From Deltaproteobacteria bacterium RBG_16_44_11 (GTDB lineage Bacteria > Desulfobacterota > Syntrophia > Syntrophales > Smithellaceae), in NCBI GenBank assembly GCA_001797845.1, contig MGQN01000022.1, forward strand, positions 92,857 to 106,448: DNA of 13,592 bases. The letters are read 5' to 3'. Below the pieces are notes generated by a model, which saw nothing but the letters and a program-made list of their open reading frames with translations, did no database searches and was not told the DNA's origin. The translations under genes and the position numbers were made by a program. Within the stretch, counting starts at the first letter, position 1; every line of letters starts with the position of its first letter. Positions 6,994-13,592 of this stretch are shown here, piece by piece.

Positions 6994-8475
6994 TTATTCA
7001 ATTATCCAGCTAGTTGTATTATTTGAATCTTTTACAATAATACGAAGCTTGGTAAGCTCATCTCTTATAGCATCCGCCCTGGCCCAATCTTTAGCCGCTC
7101 GGGCAGCTTGTCTTTCTTTAATCAAGTTTTCAATTTCCTCTATATTTAAGCCTCTTTTACGAGATTCCTTTTCTTTATCACATCTAAAATAATGGTCAGG
7201 ATCATCTTGTAAAATCCCCAAAACAGCTCCAAAATGAGCAAAGACTTTCTTTGATGTCTGCAACATTATAGACTTATGAAGAGTTGTTGCCTTTTGTTCC
7301 GCAACAAGGAAATTATTCATATGCCTTACCGCCTCAAAAACATAACCTAAAGCTTGGGCGGTATTAAAATCATCATCAAGTGCGGCGTCGAATTTTTCCT
7401 TTAACTCTTCTAATATGCTGGTGTAGTTTTCTTCTTTTGCTGAAGTTTTCTTTTTACTCAAATTATTCGAAGGAACTGGTCTGTCCAGCGCTTCTGTTTG
7501 CAGCTGCAGAGTTGCGTAACATCTGGCCAGCGCTGATCTTGCCTCCGCTAAAGAATTTTCCGAAAAATCCACAGGACTGCGGTAATGGCTTTGCAGCATG
7601 AACAAACGAACTACTTCCGGATGATATTTATTTAATATTTCCCTGACGGAAAAAATATTGCCCAGAGATTTGGACATCTTTTCCGAATTTATCCTGACAA
7701 ATCCGTTGTGCATCCAGTAATTCGCCAAAGGCTTGCCCGTTGCGGCCTGGGATTGAGCTATTTCGTTTTCATGGTGTGGAAAAACTAAATCTTCTCCGCC
7801 TCCATGAATATCGAAAGTTTCTCCCAGGTAACGCCTACTCATGGCCGAACATTCTATGTGCCATCCGGGGCGGCCTTTGCCCCAGGGACTTTCCCAAAAA
7901 GGTTCGCCCTCTTTGCTTTTTTTCCAAAGAGCAAAATCGAGTGGATTCTTTTTTTTATCATTGATGTCAATACGCGCACCGGCAACCATTTCCTCCAGAT
8001 TTCTTCCTGAAAGGCCGCCGTATAAGGGAAATTTATCCACGGAAAAGTATACATCACCCTCCACGCAGTACGCATTACCTTTTTGTATCAGAATACTGAT
8101 GAGGGCAATCATATCGTCAATGTGTTCGGTAGCCCTCGGCGCTAAGGTAGGATTTTCAACGCCGAGGGCGGCCATATCTTCATTATGCAGATCGATATAG
8201 CGCTTCGATATTCCGGAAATGCTCACTTTCTCTTTTTTGGCGCGATCGATAATTTTATCGTCAATATCCGTAAAATTTTTTACGTAGATAACTTGATAAC
8301 CGCGCGAGCGCAAATGCCTGACCGCTACATCAAAAAATATCGCCCCGCGGGCATGACCGATATGACAAACATCATACGCGGTGATACCGCAAACATAAAT
8401 GCTTACCGTTCCCTCTTTTACGGGTTTAAATATTTCTTTTCTTCTTGTCGCGGTATTAAATATTTTTTGAGGCAT
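6994..8475 (-). CDS. cysS: Cysteinyl-tRNA synthetase
   Basis: This class I aminoacyl-tRNA synthetase (493 residues, about normal) charges tRNA-Cys with cysteine in the cytoplasm. The ATP-binding HIGH motif is His-Ile-Gly-His at 38-41 and the KMSKS loop is exact at 266-270. The family's catalytic zinc ligands can be assigned as Cys29, Cys209, His234 and Glu238 (contexts YVCGITAYD, WHIECSAMS, PHHENE). The C-terminal helical anticodon-binding part (about 360-493) ends with a typical ERQAARAAKDWARADAIRDEL helix. It starts 22 bp after the argC stop with only a weak purine-rich ribosome site, so it is probably co-transcribed and perhaps partly translationally coupled with argC. Confidence 0.97.
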   Translation of the reverse strand: MPQKIFNTATRRKEIFKPVKEGTVSIYVCGITAYDVCHIGHARGAIFFDVAVRHLRSRGYQVIYVKNFTDIDDKIIDRAKKEKVSISGISKRYIDLHNEDMAALGVENPTLAPRATEHIDDMIALISILIQKGNAYCVEGDVYFSVDKFPLYGGLSGRNLEEMVAGARIDINDKKKNPLDFALWKKSKEGEPFWESPWGKGRPGWHIECSAMSRRYLGETFDIHGGGEDLVFPHHENEIAQSQAATGKPLANYWMHNGFVRINSEKMSKSLGNIFSVREILNKYHPEVVRLFMLQSHYRSPVDFSENSLAEARSALARCYATLQLQTEALDRPVPSNNLSKKKTSAKEENYTSILEELKEKFDAALDDDFNTAQALGYVFEAVRHMNNFLVAEQKATTLHKSIMLQTSKKVFAHFGAVLGILQDDPDHYFRCDKEKESRKRGLNIEEIENLIKERQAARAAKDWARADAIRDELTKLRIIVKDSNNTTSWIIE

Positions 8476-8497
8476 GATTCTTTAAAACTTACTTTCA

Positions 8498-9535
8498 TCA
8501 AGGATACAAAGGGATATTCCGTAAACCGGAATCCTGAGCGAAACCGCATATAATATTCATGTTTTGCACGGCCTGGCCGGCAGCGCCTTTAATTAAATTG
8601 TCAATTGCCGCGATAATAATCGCCATTTTTGTCCGCGTATCAATACTCACCCCAATATCACAGTAATTAGAACCGCAAACGGAAGATATATCAGGATACG
8701 ACCCAGCGGGACAAATTCTAACAAATTTCTCCCCTGCATAAAACGAGAAATAAATTTCATGTAATTGTTTTAACGTAATATCCTTTTTTAACGTCGCGTA
8801 AATCGTGCTCAAAATTCCCCGTTTCACCGGCAATAAATGCGGCACAAAAGAAATATTGAATTTTTCTCCGGCCAGAGCGTTTAGCTCTTGTTCGATTTCC
8901 GGGGTATGCCGGTGCTTGCCGACTTTGTAAGCTTTGAAGCCGCCTTCCACTTCACAAAAAAGTGAACCTATCAGCGGCTCCCGTCCGGCGCCGCTTACAC
9001 CTGAAGCTGAATTCGCAATAATTGTGTTTATATCTAAAAGCTTGTTTTTCAGAGCCGGGGCCAGCCCTAAAATAATACTGGTCGGATAGCAGCCGGGATT
9101 TGCAATAAGCGATGCTTTTTTAATCTCCTGCCGGTAAAGCTCGGGAATTCCATAAACGGCATTCTTTAAAATTTTTTCGCTGTTATGTTTCCCATACCAG
9201 GCTTCATAAGTCTTTACATCCCGTAAGCGATAATCAGCGCTCAAATCAATAACCTTTTTCCCGGCCTGAAGGAAAACAGGCGCGATATCCATAGAAACGC
9301 CATGAGGAAGCGCCAGAAAAACGATATCGCTGAGGACGGCTATTTCTTGAGGTGTCGCATTTTGATAAGTTAGTGAAGTCAGGCCGTACAAAGACGGAAA
9401 TGCTTCGCCTACAGCCATACCGGCAAATCGTCGTGAAGTAACAGCTGTAAGCTGAACTTCCGGATGCCCCAGTAAAATTCTGGTTAGTTCCTGACCGGTA
9501 TAGCCACTAGCTCCAAATATCGATACTTTTAACAT
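8498..9535 (-). CDS. argC: N-acetyl-gamma-glutamyl-phosphate reductase
   Basis: ArgC reduces N-acetylglutamyl phosphate to the semialdehyde with NADPH, the third step of arginine biosynthesis, in the cytoplasm. The 345-residue protein begins with the nucleotide-binding loop VSIFGASGYTGQEL (4-17). It carries the active-site cysteine in ANPGCYPTS (Cys149), preceded by AVYGIPEL, and a basic/His segment KVGKHRHTPEIEQ in the catalytic domain. Length is typical. A near-perfect Shine-Dalgarno (GGAGG, 7 nt spacing) precedes ATG 9535. The gene follows rplM-rpsI, as in several Deltaproteobacteria, and precedes cysS. Unusually, the intrinsic terminator behind rpsI ends directly at its ribosome site, leaving no room for a promoter between them. 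Confidence 0.97.
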   Translation of the reverse strand: MLKVSIFGASGYTGQELTRILLGHPEVQLTAVTSRRFAGMAVGEAFPSLYGLTSLTYQNATPQEIAVLSDIVFLALPHGVSMDIAPVFLQAGKKVIDLSADYRLRDVKTYEAWYGKHNSEKILKNAVYGIPELYRQEIKKASLIANPGCYPTSIILGLAPALKNKLLDINTIIANSASGVSGAGREPLIGSLFCEVEGGFKAYKVGKHRHTPEIEQELNALAGEKFNISFVPHLLPVKRGILSTIYATLKKDITLKQLHEIYFSFYAGEKFVRICPAGSYPDISSVCGSNYCDIGVSIDTRTKMAIIIAAIDNLIKGAAGQAVQNMNIICGFAQDSGLRNIPLYP

Positions 9536-9542
9536 AAATAAT

Positions 9543-9547
9543 CCTCC
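9543..9547 (-). promoter_or_regulatory. argC Shine-Dalgarno, complementary to the adjacent terminator arm
   Basis: GGAGG (minus strand) is 7 nt from the argC ATG and immediately follows the U8 tract of the rpsI terminator. It is exactly complementary to CCTCC (minus, 9561-9557) in the 3' arm of that terminator, so an alternative 5-bp hairpin with a 9-nt loop could hide it. Confidence 0.75.
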
Positions 9548-9576
9548 AAAAAAAAGGGAGGCCTGAAGCCCCCCTT
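9548..9576 (-). terminator. Intrinsic terminator after rpsI, immediately before the argC ribosome site
   Basis: On the minus strand AGGGGGGC (9575-9568) pairs with GCCTCCCT (9562-9555) as an 8-bp stem with one G-T wobble and the 5-nt loop TTCAG, followed by eight T (9555-9548, the first of them in the stem). It begins 8 nt past the rpsI stop codon. As the T-tract touches the argC Shine-Dalgarno, it would uncouple the highly expressed ribosomal genes from argC-cysS, leaving these to read-through or an internal promoter. Confidence 0.88.
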
Positions 9577-9583
9577 GCTGAAT

Positions 9584-9976
9584 TTAACGCTTGGAGAATT
9601 GGAATCTTTTCCTTGCTCCCGGCTGCCCATATTTCTTTCTTTCTTTAATGCGGGCGTCTCTGGTTAAAAACCCGGCTTTCTTCAGAACAGCACGCAACTC
9701 GCCATCATATTCCAATAAGGCTTTGGATATTCCGTGTTTTACCGCCCCCGCCTGACCGGCAACTCCACCTCCGGTAACATTTACATACAGATCAAACTGA
9801 TCTTTTTTCCCCGCAATTTCCAAAGGTTGTTTTATAACCATCTTTAAGCTGGGTCTAGTAAAATATTCATCATAATTCCTTTTATTTACCATAATATTTC
9901 CCTTGCCTGCTTTCATATAAACACGGGCAATAGCGCTTTTTCTTTTACCAGTTGCGTAATAACGTTGTTCGGACAT
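9584..9976 (-). CDS. rpsI: 30S ribosomal protein S9
   Basis: This 130-residue protein is full length and matches uS9 throughout. It has the N-terminal YYATGKRKSAIARVY, the central NVTGGGVAGQAGAVKHGIS, and the C-terminal KKYGQPGARKRFQFSKR whose last Arg reaches the P-site tRNA in the family. ATG 9976 has GGAGA a suitable distance upstream. It lies 52 bp after rplM, the universal pair for this ribosomal operon, and is followed at once by an intrinsic terminator. Confidence 0.99.
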   Translation of the reverse strand: MSEQRYYATGKRKSAIARVYMKAGKGNIMVNKRNYDEYFTRPSLKMVIKQPLEIAGKKDQFDLYVNVTGGGVAGQAGAVKHGISKALLEYDGELRAVLKKAGFLTRDARIKERKKYGQPGARKRFQFSKR

Positions 9977-10028
9977 AAACTCTCCAATATTTCAAGGTGA
10001 ATAAGCTAGTTTCCAGTTTACTTTCCAA

Positions 10029-10460
10029 TTAAACGGACAAAGAATGCGGGCATTGCGCTTCATGAGGATGAGTATTGCCGGCATAAACTTTAAGTTTTTT
10101 AAGCATTCTTCGCCCTAAATTGTTTTTGGGCAACATGCCGGCAACGGCTATACGGATTAAGTTTTCCGGCTTTTCCGCAAGCATTTTTCCGGCAGGGGTT
10201 TCGGTCAGTCCGCCGGGATAACCAGAATATGAATAATAAATCTTATCAGTTAGCTTCTTTCCCGTAAGCTTGATTTTTTCCGCGTTAACCACCACAATAA
10301 AATCACCGGTATCGACATGTGGAGTGTAAATAGCTTTATGTTTGCCCCTTAAACGGAGCGCTATTTCGCTGGCCAACCTTCCCAATACTTTACCGGAAGC
10401 ATCCACAATATACCACTCTTTGTTGAGTGCTTCCGCCTTTGCCGCATACGTCTTCTTCAT
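10029..10460 (-). CDS. rplM: 50S ribosomal protein L13
   Basis: The protein is uL13, 143 residues from ATG 10460. GGTGG lies 7 nt upstream, and the N-terminus MKKTYAAKAEALNKEWYIVDA resembles the family start; a TTG two codons earlier is not needed. Conserved segments include GRLASEIALRLRGKHKAIYTPHVDTGDF, YYSYSGYPGG, and the C-terminal MLPKNNLGRRMLKKLKVYAGNTHPHEAQ. L13 is an early-assembly large-subunit protein. It forms an operon with rpsI behind its own promoter and leader; in Escherichia coli L13 represses this operon through its leader mRNA, which may or may not hold here. Confidence 0.99.
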   Translation of the reverse strand: MKKTYAAKAEALNKEWYIVDASGKVLGRLASEIALRLRGKHKAIYTPHVDTGDFIVVVNAEKIKLTGKKLTDKIYYSYSGYPGGLTETPAGKMLAEKPENLIRIAVAGMLPKNNLGRRMLKKLKVYAGNTHPHEAQCPHSLSV

Positions 10461-10467
10461 AGTCAAA

Positions 10468-10472
10468 CCACC
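10468..10472 (-). promoter_or_regulatory. Shine-Dalgarno that sets the rplM start
   Basis: GGTGG on the minus strand is 7 nt before ATG 10460; it is too close (1 nt) to serve the in-frame TTG at 10466. Confidence 0.65.
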
Positions 10473-10483
10473 ATTTTATTTAA

Positions 10484-10517
10484 AAATTGAACAGCGAAAC
10501 TTATGCAATTTCAATTT
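10484..10517 (-). promoter_or_regulatory. Inverted repeat in the predicted rplM leader
   Basis: A perfect 8-bp inverted repeat, AAATTGAA (minus, 10517-10510) and TTCAATTT (10491-10484), encloses 18 nt, about midway between the predicted transcription start and the rplM ribosome site. It is AT rich and has no U-tract typical of a terminator. It could be an L13-binding leader hairpin, but I cannot match it to a known L13 site. Confidence 0.3.
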
Positions 10518-10541
10518 GTTTGTCAAGCAGAATATTGGGGG

Positions 10542-10570
10542 ATTATATACTTATTAATTAATTTCGCCAA
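10542..10570 (-). promoter_or_regulatory. Promoter of the rplM-rpsI operon
   Basis: On the minus strand TTGGCG (10570-10565), a 17-bp AT-rich spacer and a perfect TATAAT (10547-10542) form a strong sigma70-type promoter. A further TTGACA lies just upstream (10580-10575), 18 bp from a TAATAA. The segment after the -10 is CCCCCAA, a C-rich discriminator of the sort seen at stringently controlled ribosomal promoters. Transcription would start near 10535, giving a leader of about 75 nt. No convincing terminator for lptD is seen in the same gap. Confidence 0.7.
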
Positions 10571-10622
10571 GATTTGTCAAAACGCCGAAAAGCCGGTAAA
10601 CAATCAAAATACAGGGGAAATT

Positions 10623-12791
10623 TTATAATTTTCCTAATCCCGCCAGCGATATTTTTAGCAAAAATCTGGAATCGCCATCAGTTTGGGAGTAATCTACTCC
10701 CAGGCTCCAACATTGACTATAATAAGTCAGCCCCGCTGTACTTTCAACCGTCCTGGAATGAAATTGATCGCGCCTTAATAAATATGTGGCGGCGATCTTA
10801 CTGGTTACCATTGCTTTTATATTAAGATTTATTTCTTCAATAGAATCAATGGTATAACGATAACCGACGGTGAACATATCCCCACGCCAATCTTTGATGT
10901 TTAAATCATAATTCATTTCTTTCCACCCGCTATAAACGTTATATTTATTGCGCGCCATAAACGATAAATATTTATGCGGATTTAAGTCAAATTCTATTCC
11001 CATATCCGAGAAGGGGCGTTTTGGGGCAACAACGCTATCCTTATTCTTTTTCGCTTCGTTAATATCATACGCTTGAAACAGCTTTAGTCTTAAAAATTCC
11101 AGATAAGTATATGCCGCTTTTTCATCTTTTACTTTAGTCATTAAGGTGTTGGTCAATGCCCAAATGACCGCGTTTTGCTCAGTTATCGGCGGCATATAAT
11201 CAGGAATATTATCCTGGCTTACATTAGGCGTGTAGGCATAGGATACTTCCGGTTTAATTTCATGACGAATTTTTTCCCAGTTGAGCATATTGAAGTTAAA
11301 TATGCGTGAAATTTGACTACTGACATTTACAGAGGCCGTATAAAGCGTGCGGCCTCCGCTTTTTTTATCATCACCAAGCGCTTCATTATCCTCGCGTATC
11401 CAGGCCGTTTCCTTAAAGGCAAATTGGGGCGTAATTTTAGCATAGCCGCCAAGATTAATCGGCAGGGATATAGCAGGATTAAAATCGAAAAGGTGACCTT
11501 TTTGCCCTTCCCCGCGGTAATAATTATCATACGTGCCGGTTAGTTCATAATACAAAGGAGTTGCCAGAAGAGGCTGCTTGATGCCGGTAAGAACTATTTC
11601 CGGATATTTCTGCAAAGTCGCATCATTATTCGCCTTGGCGAAATCATCGGTATAGCTCATTAATCCCATCAGATTGTAATTCGACCACCCTTTATACACA
11701 CGCGCGGTTGATTCCAATGAACGTAGAGATTCATTACCGTAGAAAGGAACCTTTTTAAACGGATCCTCCTCGTTTATAGCGTAATGGTCCAGATAGTAGT
11801 TATGCGCTGAAAGATCTTTAAAGTACCATTTGTCGGAAACTTTGCGCAAATCGGTCCTTGCATAGAAACTGGAATCAAAATTTGTCTGGTGATTCAAATA
11901 ATATGACCAGCGTCTGTGCATCCCCTCCCAATCACGGTCAGTCTCGAAATTGATTTTTTCGATAACATTTTTTCTATCCTCCATGAAGTCGCCATACCAA
12001 GTGCCGAAGGAATGATCACCCAGATAATATCTAAATTCCGCGCCTTCTTTGAATCCTCTTTTTTCGATATACCGCTGATAAAAGGTCGCGTCCGCCTGAG
12101 GAGAAATCGCCCAAAAAAGAGGAATTTCAATATCCAAGCCGTCCTTTTTTCTGGAATAAGAAAGATACGGCAGGAGAAATCCCGACTGACGTTTGGTTTT
12201 CGCGGGAAAAGGAACAAAGGGAGAATAAAAAACCGGCAGTCCTTTTGTAAGAAACCTGGCGTTTTTCATCAAACCATAACCATCAATGGTTACGTCCATC
12301 TCCGAACCCGCTATTTCCCAATCGGGCGAGGTTCCGTCGCAGGTCGTGGCTCTCGGCTGTTCAATGAAATATGTATTTTCGCCGGTTTTTTCAATTTTAT
12401 CGCCTCTCACATAAAAATGATTTCGGGCATAAAAAGCCTGACCTTTATAAGCAATGCCGGTTTTGTTTTCGATATTGAAAACGATTTTATCCCCCCGCAA
12501 AGTGTCTTCCCCCATTTTCAGCAAGGCATTGCCCTGTGCGGTGGCGATTTTATTCTTGTTATCCAATTCCACATCATCGGCAGTTAAAACGATGTTGCTA
12601 TAATTTATGACGACATTACCTTGAGCATTGTATTTGTCTGAGGAATAGTCGTAATCCATGCTGTCCGCTTCAATATCAACAGGGCTTTTATTATCTTTTA
12701 TTTCATCAGCGGAAACTCTGATATATGAAACGAGCAACATCCCCACCGCGAAGCAGGTAACTACAAATTTATGTTTCAGTTTCCCTATCAA
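10623..12791 (-). CDS. lptD: LptD, LPS-assembly outer-membrane protein
   Basis: LptD, the beta-barrel partner of LptE, inserts lipopolysaccharide in the outer leaflet of the outer membrane. TTG 12791 is the start: GAGGT lies 8 nt upstream and the first ATG is 18 codons in, inside the signal peptide (about 1-28). Residues about 37-145 are an OstA/LptA-like beta-jellyroll (DIEADSMDYDYSSDKYNAQG, NYSNIVLTADDVELD). The rest is the LptD barrel with the conserved PVFYSPFVPFPAKTKRQSGFLLP (about 185-207). The 722-residue length is between small and Escherichia coli-type LptD (about 784). Only two cysteines occur in the mature protein, Cys151 after the jellyroll and Cys694 near the C-terminus, allowing a single long-range disulfide. 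It is 30 bp downstream of folC, so probably in that operon. Confidence 0.95.
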   Translation of the reverse strand: MIGKLKHKFVVTCFAVGMLLVSYIRVSADEIKDNKSPVDIEADSMDYDYSSDKYNAQGNVVINYSNIVLTADDVELDNKNKIATAQGNALLKMGEDTLRGDKIVFNIENKTGIAYKGQAFYARNHFYVRGDKIEKTGENTYFIEQPRATTCDGTSPDWEIAGSEMDVTIDGYGLMKNARFLTKGLPVFYSPFVPFPAKTKRQSGFLLPYLSYSRKKDGLDIEIPLFWAISPQADATFYQRYIEKRGFKEGAEFRYYLGDHSFGTWYGDFMEDRKNVIEKINFETDRDWEGMHRRWSYYLNHQTNFDSSFYARTDLRKVSDKWYFKDLSAHNYYLDHYAINEEDPFKKVPFYGNESLRSLESTARVYKGWSNYNLMGLMSYTDDFAKANNDATLQKYPEIVLTGIKQPLLATPLYYELTGTYDNYYRGEGQKGHLFDFNPAISLPINLGGYAKITPQFAFKETAWIREDNEALGDDKKSGGRTLYTASVNVSSQISRIFNFNMLNWEKIRHEIKPEVSYAYTPNVSQDNIPDYMPPITEQNAVIWALTNTLMTKVKDEKAAYTYLEFLRLKLFQAYDINEAKKNKDSVVAPKRPFSDMGIEFDLNPHKYLSFMARNKYNVYSGWKEMNYDLNIKDWRGDMFTVGYRYTIDSIEEINLNIKAMVTSKIAATYLLRRDQFHSRTVESTAGLTYYSQCWSLGVDYSQTDGDSRFLLKISLAGLGKL

Positions 12792-12799
12792 AATAAAAT

Positions 12800-12804
12800 A
12801 CCTC
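12800..12804 (-). promoter_or_regulatory. Shine-Dalgarno for the lptD TTG start
   Basis: GAGGT on the minus strand stands 8 nt before TTG 12791, supporting a non-ATG initiation codon for an essential gene. Confidence 0.6.
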
Positions 12805-12821
12805 GTTATTTTAATTAAAAT

Positions 12822-13592
12822 TTAATGAGTCTTATCACAAGAAACGGTTTTAGGAAACTTTTGTTTTACTTCACCGGCAAGATAAAGAGAGCCTGTCGCG
12901 CAAATTAAATCATTTTTTTCAGCCAAGGCTTGCGCTTTCTGAATCGCCTGCCCAACATTTTGCGTCACTATCGCCTTATACCCTATTTTCTCCAATATTA
13001 TCAGCATATTATCCGGAAGTTCGGCACGAGTTGTCTTTAATTTAGTTAAAATTATTTTATTTGCCAGTGGGGCGATTTTTTGCAGCATTTGATGATAATT
13101 CTTATCCGCAAGCGAACTAAAAATGAGAATTAACCGGCGGTAGGAAAAATCTTTTTTTAAAGCCTCGCATAAGATGCTTATTCCCGCGGGATTATGCGCG
13201 CCGTCAAGAACAAAAAGAGGGTTATTTTGCAGAACCTCGATTCGAGCGGCCAGCTTTGTGTTTTTAAGCCCGGCACGGATTGCTTCGTCATCAATCTTAA
13301 ATCCATTTTTTCCGGCAATTTCAATTGCAGCCATGGCCAGCGCGGCGTTCGCCCACTGATGTTCGCCTTTCAGTGCAATTTTTAATCCGCTTATATGGCG
13401 GTACAATCCCCGGTATGTAAAAAAAGTGTTTTTTTGTTTTGTTATCTTTATGTCGGAACCCAGGTGATAGAGTTTTGCTTTGTGGCAAAGACACACACTT
13501 TTTAACACATCCAAAACTATTTTTTGTTTTGCCGCAGTAATGCAAATGCCTTTTTGTTTGATGACACCGGCTTTTTCGCGGGCAATTGATTC
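12822..13592 (-). CDS. folC: FolC, dihydrofolate/folylpolyglutamate synthase, C-terminal part
   Basis: The frame is open to the right edge, so the 5' end, including the N-terminal P-loop, is outside the window; the TTG at 13514 is internal. The visible 256 residues begin with SIAREKAGVIKQKG, a classic FolC motif (family form AREKAGIIKPG). They continue with LKGEHQWANAALAMAAIEIA and the C-terminal Mur-ligase-type domain with FVLDGAHNPAGI, ILIFSSLADKNYHQM and ICATGSLYLAGEVKQKF. The enzyme adds glutamate to dihydropteroate and/or folates in the cytoplasm. The stop is 30 bp before lptD, so the two are probably co-transcribed. Confidence 0.95.
   Translation of the reverse strand, partial: ESIAREKAGVIKQKGICITAAKQKIVLDVLKSVCLCHKAKLYHLGSDIKITKQKNTFFTYRGLYRHISGLKIALKGEHQWANAALAMAAIEIAGKNGFKIDDEAIRAGLKNTKLAARIEVLQNNPLFVLDGAHNPAGISILCEALKKDFSYRRLILIFSSLADKNYHQMLQKIAPLANKIILTKLKTTRAELPDNMLIILEKIGYKAIVTQNVGQAIQKAQALAEKNDLICATGSLYLAGEVKQKFPKTVSCDKTH

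Noticed and set aside
7380..8200. Several plus-strand open frames opposite cysS
   Set aside because: All overlap the conserved cysS coding sequence and have no protein-like motifs.
10580..10615. GCCG/CCGG elements after lptD as a terminator
   Set aside because: The GCCG copies are mainly direct repeats; only a 3-bp stem forms, without a U-run.
11916..12587. 223-codon open frame antisense to lptD
   Set aside because: It lies fully inside the well-supported lptD, has no ribosome site and no recognisable domain; it is a shadow of the lptD codon pattern.
1..13592. A mobile, defence or biosynthetic system
   Set aside because: All coding space is taken by core envelope and housekeeping genes; no integrase, transposase, toxin, CRISPR spacing, att-like repeat or tRNA was seen.

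Overview
This is a stretch of ordinary, well-ordered core chromosome from a Gram-negative bacterium with an LPS-bearing outer membrane. I infer a member of the old Deltaproteobacteria (Desulfobacterota, perhaps Syntrophales-like). The reasons are the rplM-rpsI-argC gene order, a YbgF/CpoB homologue that is a lipoprotein, moderate-to-low GC, and the general look of the proteins. The lineage is inference, not proof. I found no phage, IS element, CRISPR array, tRNA, rRNA or defence system.

Left, plus strand (1-1860): the distal part of a Tol-Pal operon. It holds the last 76 codons of tolB, a 236-bp gap with an extended -10 promoter candidate, pal, and cpoB/ybgF as a predicted lipoprotein. It closes with a strong hairpin flanked by A and T tracts that can terminate from both sides.

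Everything to the right is on the minus strand and is read from high to low coordinates. folC (N-terminus outside the window) is followed 30 bp later by lptD. A 162-bp gap then carries a good sigma70-type promoter and leader for rplM-rpsI. A classical intrinsic terminator lies right after rpsI, but its U-tract abuts the argC Shine-Dalgarno, so argC-cysS appears to depend on read-through or on a promoter inside rpsI. After a 138-bp gap comes a four-gene envelope set: ctpA (C-terminal processing protease), yibQ (divergent polysaccharide deacetylase), a 15-TPR lipoprotein and a LolB-like lipoprotein. It converges on the Tol-Pal operon.

Functionally the window is dominated by envelope biogenesis: Tol-Pal constriction of the outer membrane, CpoB coordination, LptD insertion of LPS, LolB-like lipoprotein insertion, and CtpA/YibQ control of cell-wall hydrolysis. 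Housekeeping genes (L13, S9, ArgC, CysRS, FolC) are interleaved. The most interesting points are the joining of ctpA-yibQ with a TPR lipoprotein and lolB, which suggests an LbcA-type protease adaptor, and the terminator/Shine-Dalgarno arrangement in front of argC. Several starts were corrected from Shine-Dalgarno evidence: cpoB, ctpA and rplM moved inward, while yibQ and lptD use TTG.
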